Assembly: GCA_011525445.1 (NCBI GenBank)
Contig: WTGE01000040.1
Location: forward strand, 1-5,181
Origin: Synechococcus sp. CO36386bin_37
GTDB lineage: Bacteria > Cyanobacteriota > Cyanobacteriia > PCC-6307 > Cyanobiaceae
Direction: 5' to 3'
Length of the DNA: 5,181 bases
Shown here: one piece after another, positions 1-5,181 of the stretch
Layout of the letters: every line of letters starts with the position of its first letter
Position numbering within the stretch: the first letter of the stretch is position 1
Program-made: the position numbers and the translations under genes
The notes under the pieces: model-generated
The model's input: the letters and a program-made list of their open reading frames with translations, nothing else
Told to the model about the DNA's origin: nothing
The model's database searches: none

Positions 1-140
1 ACCCAGACCTGATGCTGGAGCGGCTGCGCCAGGCTTCAGAGGCCGCCATTCAACGAGGAACGTTGCAGATCGAAGACGCCCGGCTGTTGATGAGCCATCT
101 GAAAACCAGCCTTGACCAGACGACTTACTTGCAGGAATGA
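1..140 (+). CDS. speA: C-terminal end of a probable biosynthetic arginine decarboxylase (5' part outside window)
   Basis: An uninterrupted frame enters from the left edge (first full codon at position 3) and gives 45 residues before the TGA at 138-140. The tail is helical and charged and ends in TTYLQE. A short helix followed by a (T/Y)TYL ending is what I remember of biosynthetic arginine decarboxylases (SpeA), which decarboxylate arginine to agmatine in polyamine synthesis using pyridoxal phosphate. No catalytic or cofactor residue lies in the visible part, so the name rests on a remembered C-terminal pattern and is tentative. That the stretch is coding is better supported: the frame is open to the edge and its stop overlaps the next gene's start (ATGA), which suggests translational coupling and a shared transcript with the cyclase. 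Confidence 0.5.
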   Translation, partial: PDLMLERLRQASEAAIQRGTLQIEDARLLMSHLKTSLDQTTYLQE

Positions 141-2026
141 AGCGCTTCCGGAAATTGCTGCAACGCATCGGGCCATACGCCGCAGCTGTGTTGGTGCTTG
201 TGCTGCTGCGCAGCACAGGTCTGGCCCAAACCGTCGATCTGGTCTTTTACGACCTGATCACCAGTCAGCGCCCGGCGGCATCCGGCAAGGACACGCCGAT
301 CACCCTGATCGGCATCGAGGAGAGCGATATCCAGCGTTTCGGCTGGCCCATAGACGATGGCCTGTTTTGCCAGGCATTCGACCGGCTGAACCGCACGGGG
401 GTTGGCGTCATCGGGCTGGACATCTACCGCGACAAGGGCGTTGGAGAGCAGCAGCAGTGTCTCCGCGATCGGTTCCGTGACGAACCGACGCTGGTGTCGA
501 TTTTCAATGTTGCCTCTGGCATCGGGCCGGTCCCCGGCACCCCGCCGGAACGGCAGTCCTACAACGATCTCAGCCTCGATGCCGACGGCATCCTGCGCAG
601 GGATCTGGTCCACGTCACCGGTCAGGACGAAGCAACGGTCTCCTTCGCGATGCGGGTGATGGAGGTCGCCACGGGTGACAAGAGCCTGCGCCAAGCCATG
701 GATGATGGGACCTTCGAGGACGCCTGGTTAAGCGCTGATGGGGGTGGTTACCACAATGAAGTTGACGCAGGGCTAGGCCTGCAACGGCTGTTGCGGTTTC
801 GCGAACCCTTGAGCTATCCGCTCTACTCCCTGGCTGAGCTCATTGATGGCGACATCCCCGATACCGCGATCAAGGATCGAATCGTCTTGATCGGCAGCAC
901 TGCGCCATCCTTACGCGATCTGTTCAACGTGCCGCACAGCCGCTTTCGCCGGGGGCAAGAGATGTTCCAGGTGTCTGGTGTCGAGATCCATGCCAATCGA
1001 ATCGCCACACTGTTGGACCATCGCAACAACAACCTCGCCATTGGCTGGATCATGCCGGGATGGGGCAACCTCCTGCTGGTGGCGTTCTGGATGGCATTGG
1101 GCCTGTTGCTTGGGGAAAGGCTGCCAAGCCTTCGCCGCAGTGTGATTGCAGTCGGTCTGCTGAGCGTTGCGACGGCCGGCGGAATCACGGTGCTGCTCTG
1201 GAATCACATCTGGATCGGTATGGCTCTTCCCCTCGCAGGACTGCTGAGCACAGGCGGAGCGAGCTGGTTGCGGCGGGGCGCGATCAGCCAGCAACACGCC
1301 CAGCAGATCCGTGACCTGCTTGGCCAGACCACCTCACCTGCTGTGGCACAGCAGCTCTGGGATCAACGCGACGAATTGCTGAGCAACGGGCAGTTTGAAG
1401 GTCGCCAATTGCCTGTCACGGCACTGTTCACAGACACCGTTTCGTTTACATCGGTCTCGGAACGTTTAAGCCCGAGGGAGCTGATGGATTGGCTGAACAG
1501 GGGCATGTGTGTTTGTGTTCCTGCTATCACCAATCGTGGCGGCATGGTGAACAAATTCACCGGTGACGGACTGTTAGCGGTGTTTGGAGTTCCAATCGCA
1601 GGAGACACATCAGCAGAAGCCCAGGCTGCTATCGAGGCCGCCATGGAAATCAAAACCGGACTCGAAAAATTAAATCAAGAATTTCGCGCTGCGGGAGAAC
1701 CAGAAATGCGCGTGCGTCTCGGCATCCATTCCGGCGAGGCCCTGGTTGGATCCATGGGGTGTCCCGCACGAATCGAATACGCTGTGATCGGTGACACAGT
1801 GAATTGTGCGTCACGGCTTGAAAGTCTTGAAAAACATCGTCACACCGGTGTTCTCAGAGTATTGCTCTCCGCCAAGACCCTTGAGCTGCTACCAGATGTT
1901 TTCCGTCGTTCGCTGCAGCTGAACCATTGGGGGACATTTCATGTCAAAGGTCGTGATGAAACTCTTGATGTTCACGAACTCAAGATGGACAGCGAACAGG
2001 GATCTGCTTTGGCCACTCAGCAGTAA
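137..2026 (+). CDS. CHASE2-domain membrane adenylate cyclase (class III)
   Basis: This 629-residue protein should convert ATP to cAMP at the inner face of the membrane under control of an extracytoplasmic sensor. A transmembrane helix spans about residues 14-30. CHASE2 follows (about 33-300), recognisable by the DLVFYDL start, the ITLIGIEESDI strand and the RIVLIGSTAPSLRD block. Three closely spaced membrane helices come next (about 305-326, 335-355, 358-378), the usual CHASE2 exit, then a linker and the cyclase domain (about 424-617). Both metal aspartates are present (Asp433 in LFTDTVSFT, Asp477 in NKFTGDG), as are adenine-selecting Lys473 and transition-state Asn556 and Arg560. Ala549 replaces the usual Thr/Asp of the base pocket. 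There is no HAMP domain. ATG 137 is the first start after an in-frame stop at 113-115 and overlaps the upstream stop. The 3' end overlaps a convergent gene. The sensed ligand is unknown; activity is inferred from conserved residues. Confidence 0.93.
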   Translation: MKRFRKLLQRIGPYAAAVLVLVLLRSTGLAQTVDLVFYDLITSQRPAASGKDTPITLIGIEESDIQRFGWPIDDGLFCQAFDRLNRTGVGVIGLDIYRDKGVGEQQQCLRDRFRDEPTLVSIFNVASGIGPVPGTPPERQSYNDLSLDADGILRRDLVHVTGQDEATVSFAMRVMEVATGDKSLRQAMDDGTFEDAWLSADGGGYHNEVDAGLGLQRLLRFREPLSYPLYSLAELIDGDIPDTAIKDRIVLIGSTAPSLRDLFNVPHSRFRRGQEMFQVSGVEIHANRIATLLDHRNNNLAIGWIMPGWGNLLLVAFWMALGLLLGERLPSLRRSVIAVGLLSVATAGGITVLLWNHIWIGMALPLAGLLSTGGASWLRRGAISQQHAQQIRDLLGQTTSPAVAQQLWDQRDELLSNGQFEGRQLPVTALFTDTVSFTSVSERLSPRELMDWLNRGMCVCVPAITNRGGMVNKFTGDGLLAVFGVPIAGDTSAEAQAAIEAAMEIKTGLEKLNQEFRAAGEPEMRVRLGIHSGEALVGSMGCPARIEYAVIGDTVNCASRLESLEKHRHTGVLRVLLSAKTLELLPDVFRRSLQLNHWGTFHVKGRDETLDVHELKMDSEQGSALATQQ

Positions 2027-2624
2027 CCAAATCAGCGAGGCCGAACGTCTGCAACGTTGAAGTTGTCGGAACACTCGTACCGCAGCTGCTGCGCAGCGTC
2101 TTCAGAGCAGACTGAATCGGAGCATCACTGACATCAGGCTCCGGAACCAGAAGGCTGACGGCAGGCGGAGAAGCCGTCTCAACAAACGCTAAGGGGTCAC
2201 TGCTCGCCGAAGCGTCAGCGGAGGCACAATCAAACTCGGACTCCCAAATGGTGGGAGCGCTGATGCTGGAACTGCTGATCAAGATCACGGCAGCGGGAGC
2301 AGCAGGGAGTGTCCTGGTGGTTGAGGATCCACCAGACTTGGGTTGAAAGCTGATGTTGAGACTCACAGGGTTGGCGGTAGGCCCCTGCACCAATCCCAGC
2401 TGCAATGTCGCTCCAGGAGCAAAGACACTGCTGTCTGGTACCAGATGAGCCAGGGTCCGGGCACTGCATTCCCCTCTGGTACCACCACCGACCCTTCTGC
2501 CAGGGAAACTGTTTCGAAGGTTGGCCTGCGCCAGCGCTGTGATCGGCATGAGGCCATGCAAGGCACTCAAGCCTGCAACCATCAGAAGGACAGCCTTCAT
2601 GGCGGAGGAATTCATGCCCGTCAA
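1980..2624 (-). CDS. Exported DUF928-like protein of unknown function
   Basis: A 214-residue protein with a signal peptide: a basic/polar start, a hydrophobic core at about residues 11-31, and a likely cut after A-Q-A (34|35). Just past the cut is PGRRVGGGTRGEC, which matches the conserved N-terminal motif of DUF928, a cyanobacterial family of unknown function, followed by an LAHLVPD stretch like that family's ALVP segment. The middle is low-complexity (Ser, Ala, Pro) and diverges from the family. The mature part has four cysteines (53, 133, 181, 212), enough for two disulfides in the periplasm. TTG at 2624 is preferred because a GGAG (2630-2633) lies five bases ahead of it; ATG at 2615 or 2600 are alternatives and still leave a signal peptide. 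It sits 80 bp after the channel gene, beyond a terminator, and its last 47 bp oppose the cyclase 3' end. No function is proposed. Confidence 0.72.
   Translation of the reverse strand: MTGMNSSAMKAVLLMVAGLSALHGLMPITALAQANLRNSFPGRRVGGGTRGECSARTLAHLVPDSSVFAPGATLQLGLVQGPTANPVSLNISFQPKSGGSSTTRTLPAAPAAVILISSSSISAPTIWESEFDCASADASASSDPLAFVETASPPAVSLLVPEPDVSDAPIQSALKTLRSSCGTSVPTTSTLQTFGLADLVTAEWPKQIPVRCPS
2434..2484. repeat. Two copies of TCTGGTACCA, one extended to a 12-bp palindrome
   Basis: TCTGGTACCAGA at 2434-2445 is a perfect palindrome, and its first ten bases recur at 2475-2484. The GGTACC centres are 41 bp apart, close to four helical turns. Both copies lie inside the DUF928-like coding region, where they encode unrelated residues in different phases, so this is not a protein repeat. 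The repeat is seen directly; any binding or folding role is unproven and chance is possible. Confidence 0.45.
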
Positions 2625-2629
2625 AGAAA

Positions 2630-2633
2630 CTCC
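2630..2633 (-). promoter_or_regulatory. Ribosome binding site deciding the TTG start of the DUF928-like gene
   Basis: On the minus strand GGAG is followed by five bases and then TTG at 2624-2622. The same GGAG is 14 bases from the next in-frame ATG (2615), too far for good spacing. This is the clearest Shine-Dalgarno match among the genes in this window and favours the non-ATG start. Confidence 0.5.
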
Positions 2634-2646
2634 AACCCATCCTCAC

Positions 2647-2708
2647 AAAAACTGAGGGTCTTGTCCAAACCATCCAAGGAGGCAGGCCTGGATGGTTTGA
2701 GCCCTCAG
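2647..2708 (-). terminator. Two-part hairpin intrinsic terminator of the channel gene
   Basis: Read on the minus strand, an outer 7-bp stem (CTGAGGG at 2708-2702 with CCCTCAG at 2658-2652) encloses a perfect 11-bp inner stem (arms 2689-2699 and 2666-2676, 12-base loop). The stems are separated by unpaired bases, 2 on one side and 7 on the other. The outer stem is followed at once by five U residues (2651-2647). The outer arm includes the channel gene's TGA stop (2707-2705). The U run is only about 23 bases from the next gene's start, so this element also separates the channel from the DUF928-like gene. On the plus strand no U run follows, so it should act in one direction. Confidence 0.72.
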
Positions 2709-4198
2709 GAGTTCATCAGCTTGCTGAACGTCTTCGTCATGCGTTCAACTAATCCCATTTCAAATACATTCTTCTCGTCAATCGTAATATTCTTCAAACC
2801 AGCCTCCCGTGTTGCCATCACTTTGGCAAATTCAGCCATTGCAGTCTGATTATTGAGAAAGACAGCTTCAATCTGACGCTGGCTGATTTCCTGGAGCAGC
2901 ACGTGACCGATTGCCTTAATCGAGGCTGTGCGTGGTGCATCCGTGAGTGCAGAGATTTCACCAAAAATGGTTCCAGACTTGAGCTGTGCCACTTCCATCA
3001 TGGCGCCCTCATCAGATGGATCCGCAATGAGAACCGAACAGCTTCCTTCCATAATCACAAACATCGAACCACCAACCTCTCCCTTCTTCACCACCATCTC
3101 GCCGGGCCCAAAACTAACGAGGCGGTCATTACAGACAATACTGTTGATCTCATCGTCAGACAAAGAAGAGAAGAGCTCAATCCTCCTCAGCACATTAAAA
3201 CTCCGTTCTTGACCTTCGGATTGTTGCTTGATCTTCAGTTGACGTCGAACTTGTTCGGTGCGCAGATCAACCGTGGCATGCGGCAATGAGTAGCCAGCAC
3301 GCTCAATTGCGTACCAGACACTTGCAAAAACCTCGGTCCGAATTTTATTGCGAGAAGCAAAGTCAGCCACAAAAAATTTCAGCGCATAATTAACAGAATC
3401 ACGATCAATGGACCTGATGACAACTGCATTTCGACTCTTATTGATAACCTCACCATGCGACCCCAAAACACTCTTTAAGACTTGAATTGCATGCCCAGGA
3501 GGCATGGCAAGAGGAACACCCACTTCAACTTCCAGCCTGTATTGCGACGGAGAGGGGCGCGAATAATTAATCGTCTTACTATGATCAATTAACGAATTAG
3601 GAATAATTACATATCGATCATCTATATCATCATAAAGATACGTACTATTCCAAGAAATATTATCAACACGACCCAGCTCGCCCGCAATTTCAACCCAATC
3701 ACCAACCTCATATTGACGCTCCACCTGAACAGCCAGTGCAGATGAAATGTTGCTGATCTGTGTGGCAGAACCTGGACCAACGATGAAGGCAAGGCCACCC
3801 AGAACAGCTGCTGAGCCGACCGTTGTCAGCAGACCCTGGCTGTTGAGCTCAGCCGCCACCACGACCAAAGCAGCTGCCACAAGGGCCAGATCCTTGAGGA
3901 TCCGCGGCGGGGCCATCCCTCGTGGACTCAAACGGACAACCAAAGCCCAAATCACATCGAGGGCCAACTCCACAAAGGCGACATAAAGGCCAGTTTTTGC
4001 AACGACAGCGATCCAGTTGACAATGTCTCCTTCAAGCCCGGCAGCCGTCAGCCCTCTACTCAGAAGAGCCGCCGCGAGAGACACACGGAAAAACACCATA
4101 CTTGGGATGAAACGACTCAATCGGCTTGATCCCAACCGACGAATTCTCCCAAGCAGAAATGTCAGCAGAAAAAGAATACTCAGCAACAAACTTCCCAT
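2705..4198 (-). CDS. MscS-type channel with a C-terminal cyclic-nucleotide-binding domain (bCNG family)
   Basis: A 497-residue inner-membrane channel predicted to be gated or tuned by a cyclic nucleotide. Hydrophobic helices lie at about residues 2-17, 34-52, 60-90 and 103-118. The Gly/Ala-rich pore helix (about 122-158, with GSAAVLGGLAFIVGPG) then leads into the MscS beta domain (VGDWVEIAGELGRV, then VIIPNSLI with the IPN signature) and the alpha/beta domain to about 310. A CNB domain covers about 335-450. Its phosphate-binding cassette is complete: F412-G413-E414, A417-L418 and P422-R423-T424-A425-S426, including the glutamate that holds the ribose and the arginine that holds the phosphate. 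This is the architecture described for bacterial cyclic-nucleotide-gated MscS channels. ATG 4198 is the first start after an in-frame TAA at 4207-4205 and no well-spaced Shine-Dalgarno precedes it. It begins 31 bp after the DUF3307 gene, so co-transcription is plausible. Part of the gene is very AT-rich. Confidence 0.92.
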   Translation of the reverse strand: MGSLLLSILFLLTFLLGRIRRLGSSRLSRFIPSMVFFRVSLAAALLSRGLTAAGLEGDIVNWIAVVAKTGLYVAFVELALDVIWALVVRLSPRGMAPPRILKDLALVAAALVVVAAELNSQGLLTTVGSAAVLGGLAFIVGPGSATQISNISSALAVQVERQYEVGDWVEIAGELGRVDNISWNSTYLYDDIDDRYVIIPNSLIDHSKTINYSRPSPSQYRLEVEVGVPLAMPPGHAIQVLKSVLGSHGEVINKSRNAVVIRSIDRDSVNYALKFFVADFASRNKIRTEVFASVWYAIERAGYSLPHATVDLRTEQVRRQLKIKQQSEGQERSFNVLRRIELFSSLSDDEINSIVCNDRLVSFGPGEMVVKKGEVGGSMFVIMEGSCSVLIADPSDEGAMMEVAQLKSGTIFGEISALTDAPRTASIKAIGHVLLQEISQRQIEAVFLNNQTAMAEFAKVMATREAGLKNITIDEKNVFEMGLVERMTKTFSKLMNS

Positions 4199-4229
4199 CG
4201 CTCTTTATTCGTAATTAATTAGAGGCAGA
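4199..4229 (-). promoter_or_regulatory. AT-rich spacer upstream of the channel gene, possible promoter -10 area
   Basis: The 31-bp gap holds a perfect 10-bp palindrome TAATTAATTA (4212-4221) and the TA-rich GAATAAAG just before the start codon. It is far more AT-rich than its neighbours and could hold a -10 element. I see no convincing -35 box, so a promoter here is only a possibility. Confidence 0.25.
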
Positions 4230-4580
4230 TCATTTGATGATCATCACACAAAGAACCCACGCCAACTTGCAGCTCCAATGCAGAGCCTGGTCGACGATGA
4301 GCTTGTAGCCAAATCGACATTTTCCGAAGTCGATCACAAAGTGACAAGCCATCTCAGTCAAACCCAACCATGGAATACCCGTCAAAAGGGCAACAAAAAA
4401 ACCATGGGTGCCCGCGTGGGCTGAGAGCCACCACCTCCAGTCCAGAGTCACGTCCTTTCCAGGACATTTCTCCACAGCCATTTTGTCGCCCTGCAGGGGG
4501 TAATCAGCAACAAAATGTCCCAGGATCAACAGGATGAGGAGATCAAGAGGCTGCTCAACTAGACCCAGGGCATGTTCCAC
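4230..4580 (-). CDS. Small DUF3307 membrane protein
   Basis: A 116-residue protein with about four hydrophobic segments (roughly 11-24, 56-70, 72-86, 100-114). It carries the polar residues that mark DUF3307: GHFVADYPLQ (residues 21-30), paired histidines at 55 and 59 ahead of a Gly, HFVIDFGK (80-87) and VDQALH (96-101). These histidines, aspartates and glutamines lie at or in membrane helices, hinting at metal binding or catalysis, but the family has no established function that I know. GTG 4580 is the only usual start between the upstream in-frame stop (4619-4617) and the conserved core, and it has no Shine-Dalgarno. The gene lies 60 bp after alaS, past a hairpin, and 31 bp before the channel gene, so it may share a transcript with the channel. 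Family call good; start less sure. Confidence 0.8.
   Translation of the reverse strand: MEHALGLVEQPLDLLILLILGHFVADYPLQGDKMAVEKCPGKDVTLDWRWWLSAHAGTHGFFVALLTGIPWLGLTEMACHFVIDFGKCRFGYKLIVDQALHWSCKLAWVLCVMIIK
4233..4248 (-). promoter_or_regulatory. Candidate CRP-type (cAMP receptor protein) operator
   Basis: The minus strand reads TGTGA-TGATCA-TCAAA, 9 of 10 matches to the CRP consensus TGTGA-N6-TCACA. The central 12 bp (4235-4246) form a perfect palindrome. It overlaps the last codons of the DUF3307 gene and is centred about 42 bp before the channel's start codon. By rough calculation a 9/10 match is expected by chance about 0.15 times in a window this size, so position is the main argument. 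A class II arrangement would put transcription start almost at the ATG, implying a nearly leaderless message. Confidence 0.3.
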
Positions 4581-4589
4581 GTGTGAAGA

Positions 4590-4611
4590 CCACGATGAAT
4601 CTCCATCGTGG
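4590..4611 (-). terminator. Perfect 8-bp hairpin between alaS and the DUF3307 gene, weak terminator
   Basis: CCACGATG (4590-4597) and CATCGTGG (4604-4611) pair perfectly around a six-base loop. On the minus strand, the direction of alaS, the stem is followed by TCTTC rather than a clean U run, so termination would be weak. On the plus strand no U run follows. It starts about 30 bases after the alaS stop and ends about 10 bases before the DUF3307 GTG, so it could also affect that gene's translation. Confidence 0.45.
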
Positions 4612-4640
4612 CCATATCAGCGGTGAAATCAACCGGTGGA

Positions 4641-5181
4641 TCATGCATCTGCCAGAGCTTGCTGCAACTCAACAACAGCAGTCTCTAAAGCTGACGTCAG
4701 TTGAGCACCATCACGGCCACCGGCCTGAGCCAGATTCGGCCGTCCGCCGCCGCCGCCGCCGCAAAGCTTGGCGATGCCACCGATGAATTTGCCAGCCTGG
4801 AGCTCAGCGGCAATCACCTGCTTACCGAAGGCCGCCACCAGGATCACCTTGCCGAGATCAGCGGGATCCGGCAGACCACCGATCACCACAGCCGCGCCAT
4901 CCCCCAACTGATCGACCAGGCTCTGGGCGGCTCCCTGCAGACCGGCACCATCCACGCCGTCGAGGCGTTCCACCAGAAGCTGAAAGTCACCCACGGCCTT
5001 GGCCTTGCCGGCCAGAGCAGCGGCCTTGGCCACCGCAAGCTCCGCCTGAGCCGCAGCCAGCGCCTTGCCGGTGGCCTTGAGCTCCTCCTGGAGGGTCGCC
5101 ACACGGTCAACGATCTCGGACGGCTGAGCCTTGAAGCGATCCCCCAGCTGCTTCACCACAGCGTCACGCTCATTCAGGTAG
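4641..5181 (-). CDS. alaS: Alanyl-tRNA synthetase, C-terminal part (5' part outside window)
   Basis: The frame enters from the right edge and gives about 180 residues before TGA at 4643-4641. The visible part is the C-Ala region of alanyl-tRNA synthetase, which charges tRNA-Ala in the cytoplasm. First comes an Ala/Lys/Glu-rich helical coiled coil (VDRVATLQEELKATGKAL onward), then the DHHA1-type domain ending in the glycine-loop signature GGGGGGRPNLAQAGG and a short helix LETAVVELQQAL. E. coli AlaS has GGKGGGRPDMAQAGG in this place. The Gly run is encoded by repeated GCC/GGC triplets (about 4744-4761). The GTG at 5159 is not the true start: the frame stays open to the edge (YLNERDA just upstream). 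The N-terminal catalytic and editing domains lie outside the window. Confidence 0.96.
   Translation of the reverse strand, partial: YLNERDAVVKQLGDRFKAQPSEIVDRVATLQEELKATGKALAAAQAELAVAKAAALAGKAKAVGDFQLLVERLDGVDGAGLQGAAQSLVDQLGDGAAVVIGGLPDPADLGKVILVAAFGKQVIAAELQAGKFIGGIAKLCGGGGGGRPNLAQAGGRDGAQLTSALETAVVELQQALADA

Noticed and set aside
125..694. Minus-strand open frame opposite the cyclase N-terminus
   Set aside because: It is a GC-driven shadow of the CHASE2 coding region; the translation has no recognisable motif.
823..1297. Overlapping minus-strand frames opposite the cyclase membrane segment
   Set aside because: Both overlap each other and the well-supported cyclase; the translations look like random GC-rich sequence.
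1788..1803. TGTGATCGGTGACACA as a second CRP-like site
   Set aside because: The half-sites do not pair with the required 6-bp spacing, and it encodes the conserved VIGDT cyclase motif.
2157..2178. 6-bp inverted repeat (GACGGC...GCCGTC) as a cyclase terminator
   Set aside because: It lies about 130 bp past the cyclase stop, inside the opposing gene, with a 10-base loop and no U run.
2230..2673. Minus-strand frame of 147 codons overlapping the DUF928-like gene in another phase
   Set aside because: The competing frame has a signal peptide, the DUF928 motif and a well-spaced GGAG; this one has none of these and runs into the terminator.
2343..2849. Plus-strand open frame of 168 codons across the DUF928-like gene and the channel 3' end
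   Set aside because: It lies antisense to two genes with recognisable domains, spans the terminator, and its product shows no domain, signal or family pattern.
4744..4761. GCC triplet run as a simple-sequence repeat locus
   Set aside because: It encodes the conserved glycine loop of alanyl-tRNA synthetase, which explains it.
1..5181. CRISPR array, tRNA/rRNA gene, insertion sequence or integrase
   Set aside because: No regularly spaced repeats, no cloverleaf or rRNA-like stretch, no transposase or recombinase motifs; nearly all of the sequence is explained by coding regions.

Overview
The window looks like a piece of a marine picocyanobacterial chromosome (Synechococcus/Cyanobium type). This rests on the gene content: a CHASE2 adenylate cyclase, an MscS channel carrying a cyclic-nucleotide-binding domain, a DUF928-like exported protein of cyanobacterial type, and what looks like a cyanobacterial arginine decarboxylase tail. 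Weak or absent Shine-Dalgarno motifs, high but uneven GC and the lack of a perfect GCGATCGC (HIP1) octamer fit as well. The organism call is inference; no marker gene proves it.

Layout. At the left edge (1-140, + strand) is the C-terminal end of a gene that is probably speA. Its stop codon overlaps the start of a 629-residue membrane-bound class III adenylate cyclase with an N-terminal CHASE2 sensor domain (137-2026, +). Everything to the right is on the minus strand, read right to left. First comes the 3' end of alaS (4641-5181, cut by the window edge), then a small DUF3307 membrane protein (4230-4580, GTG start). Next is a 497-residue MscS-type channel fused to an intact cyclic-nucleotide-binding domain (2705-4198), and last an exported DUF928-like protein (1980-2624, probable TTG start). 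The last gene runs tail-to-tail into the cyclase and overlaps its 3' end by 47 bp.

Signals outside genes. A two-part hairpin followed by five U residues begins at the stop codon of the channel gene and is the best intrinsic terminator here. A perfect 8-bp hairpin sits between alaS and the DUF3307 gene. A near-consensus CRP-type palindrome lies at the 3' end of the DUF3307 gene, about 40 bp upstream of the channel start. There is no gene-free stretch over 300 bp; the largest gap is 80 bp.

How the genes may work together (inference). The cyclase should make cAMP in response to a signal reaching its extracytoplasmic CHASE2 domain. The channel's CNB domain has the residues needed to bind a cyclic nucleotide. 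Source and target of the second messenger therefore sit within 4 kb, suggesting a compact sensor-to-channel circuit, perhaps for osmotic or ionic adjustment. Most of the block lies between two housekeeping genes that face each other (speA-like and alaS), as expected of an accessory insertion.
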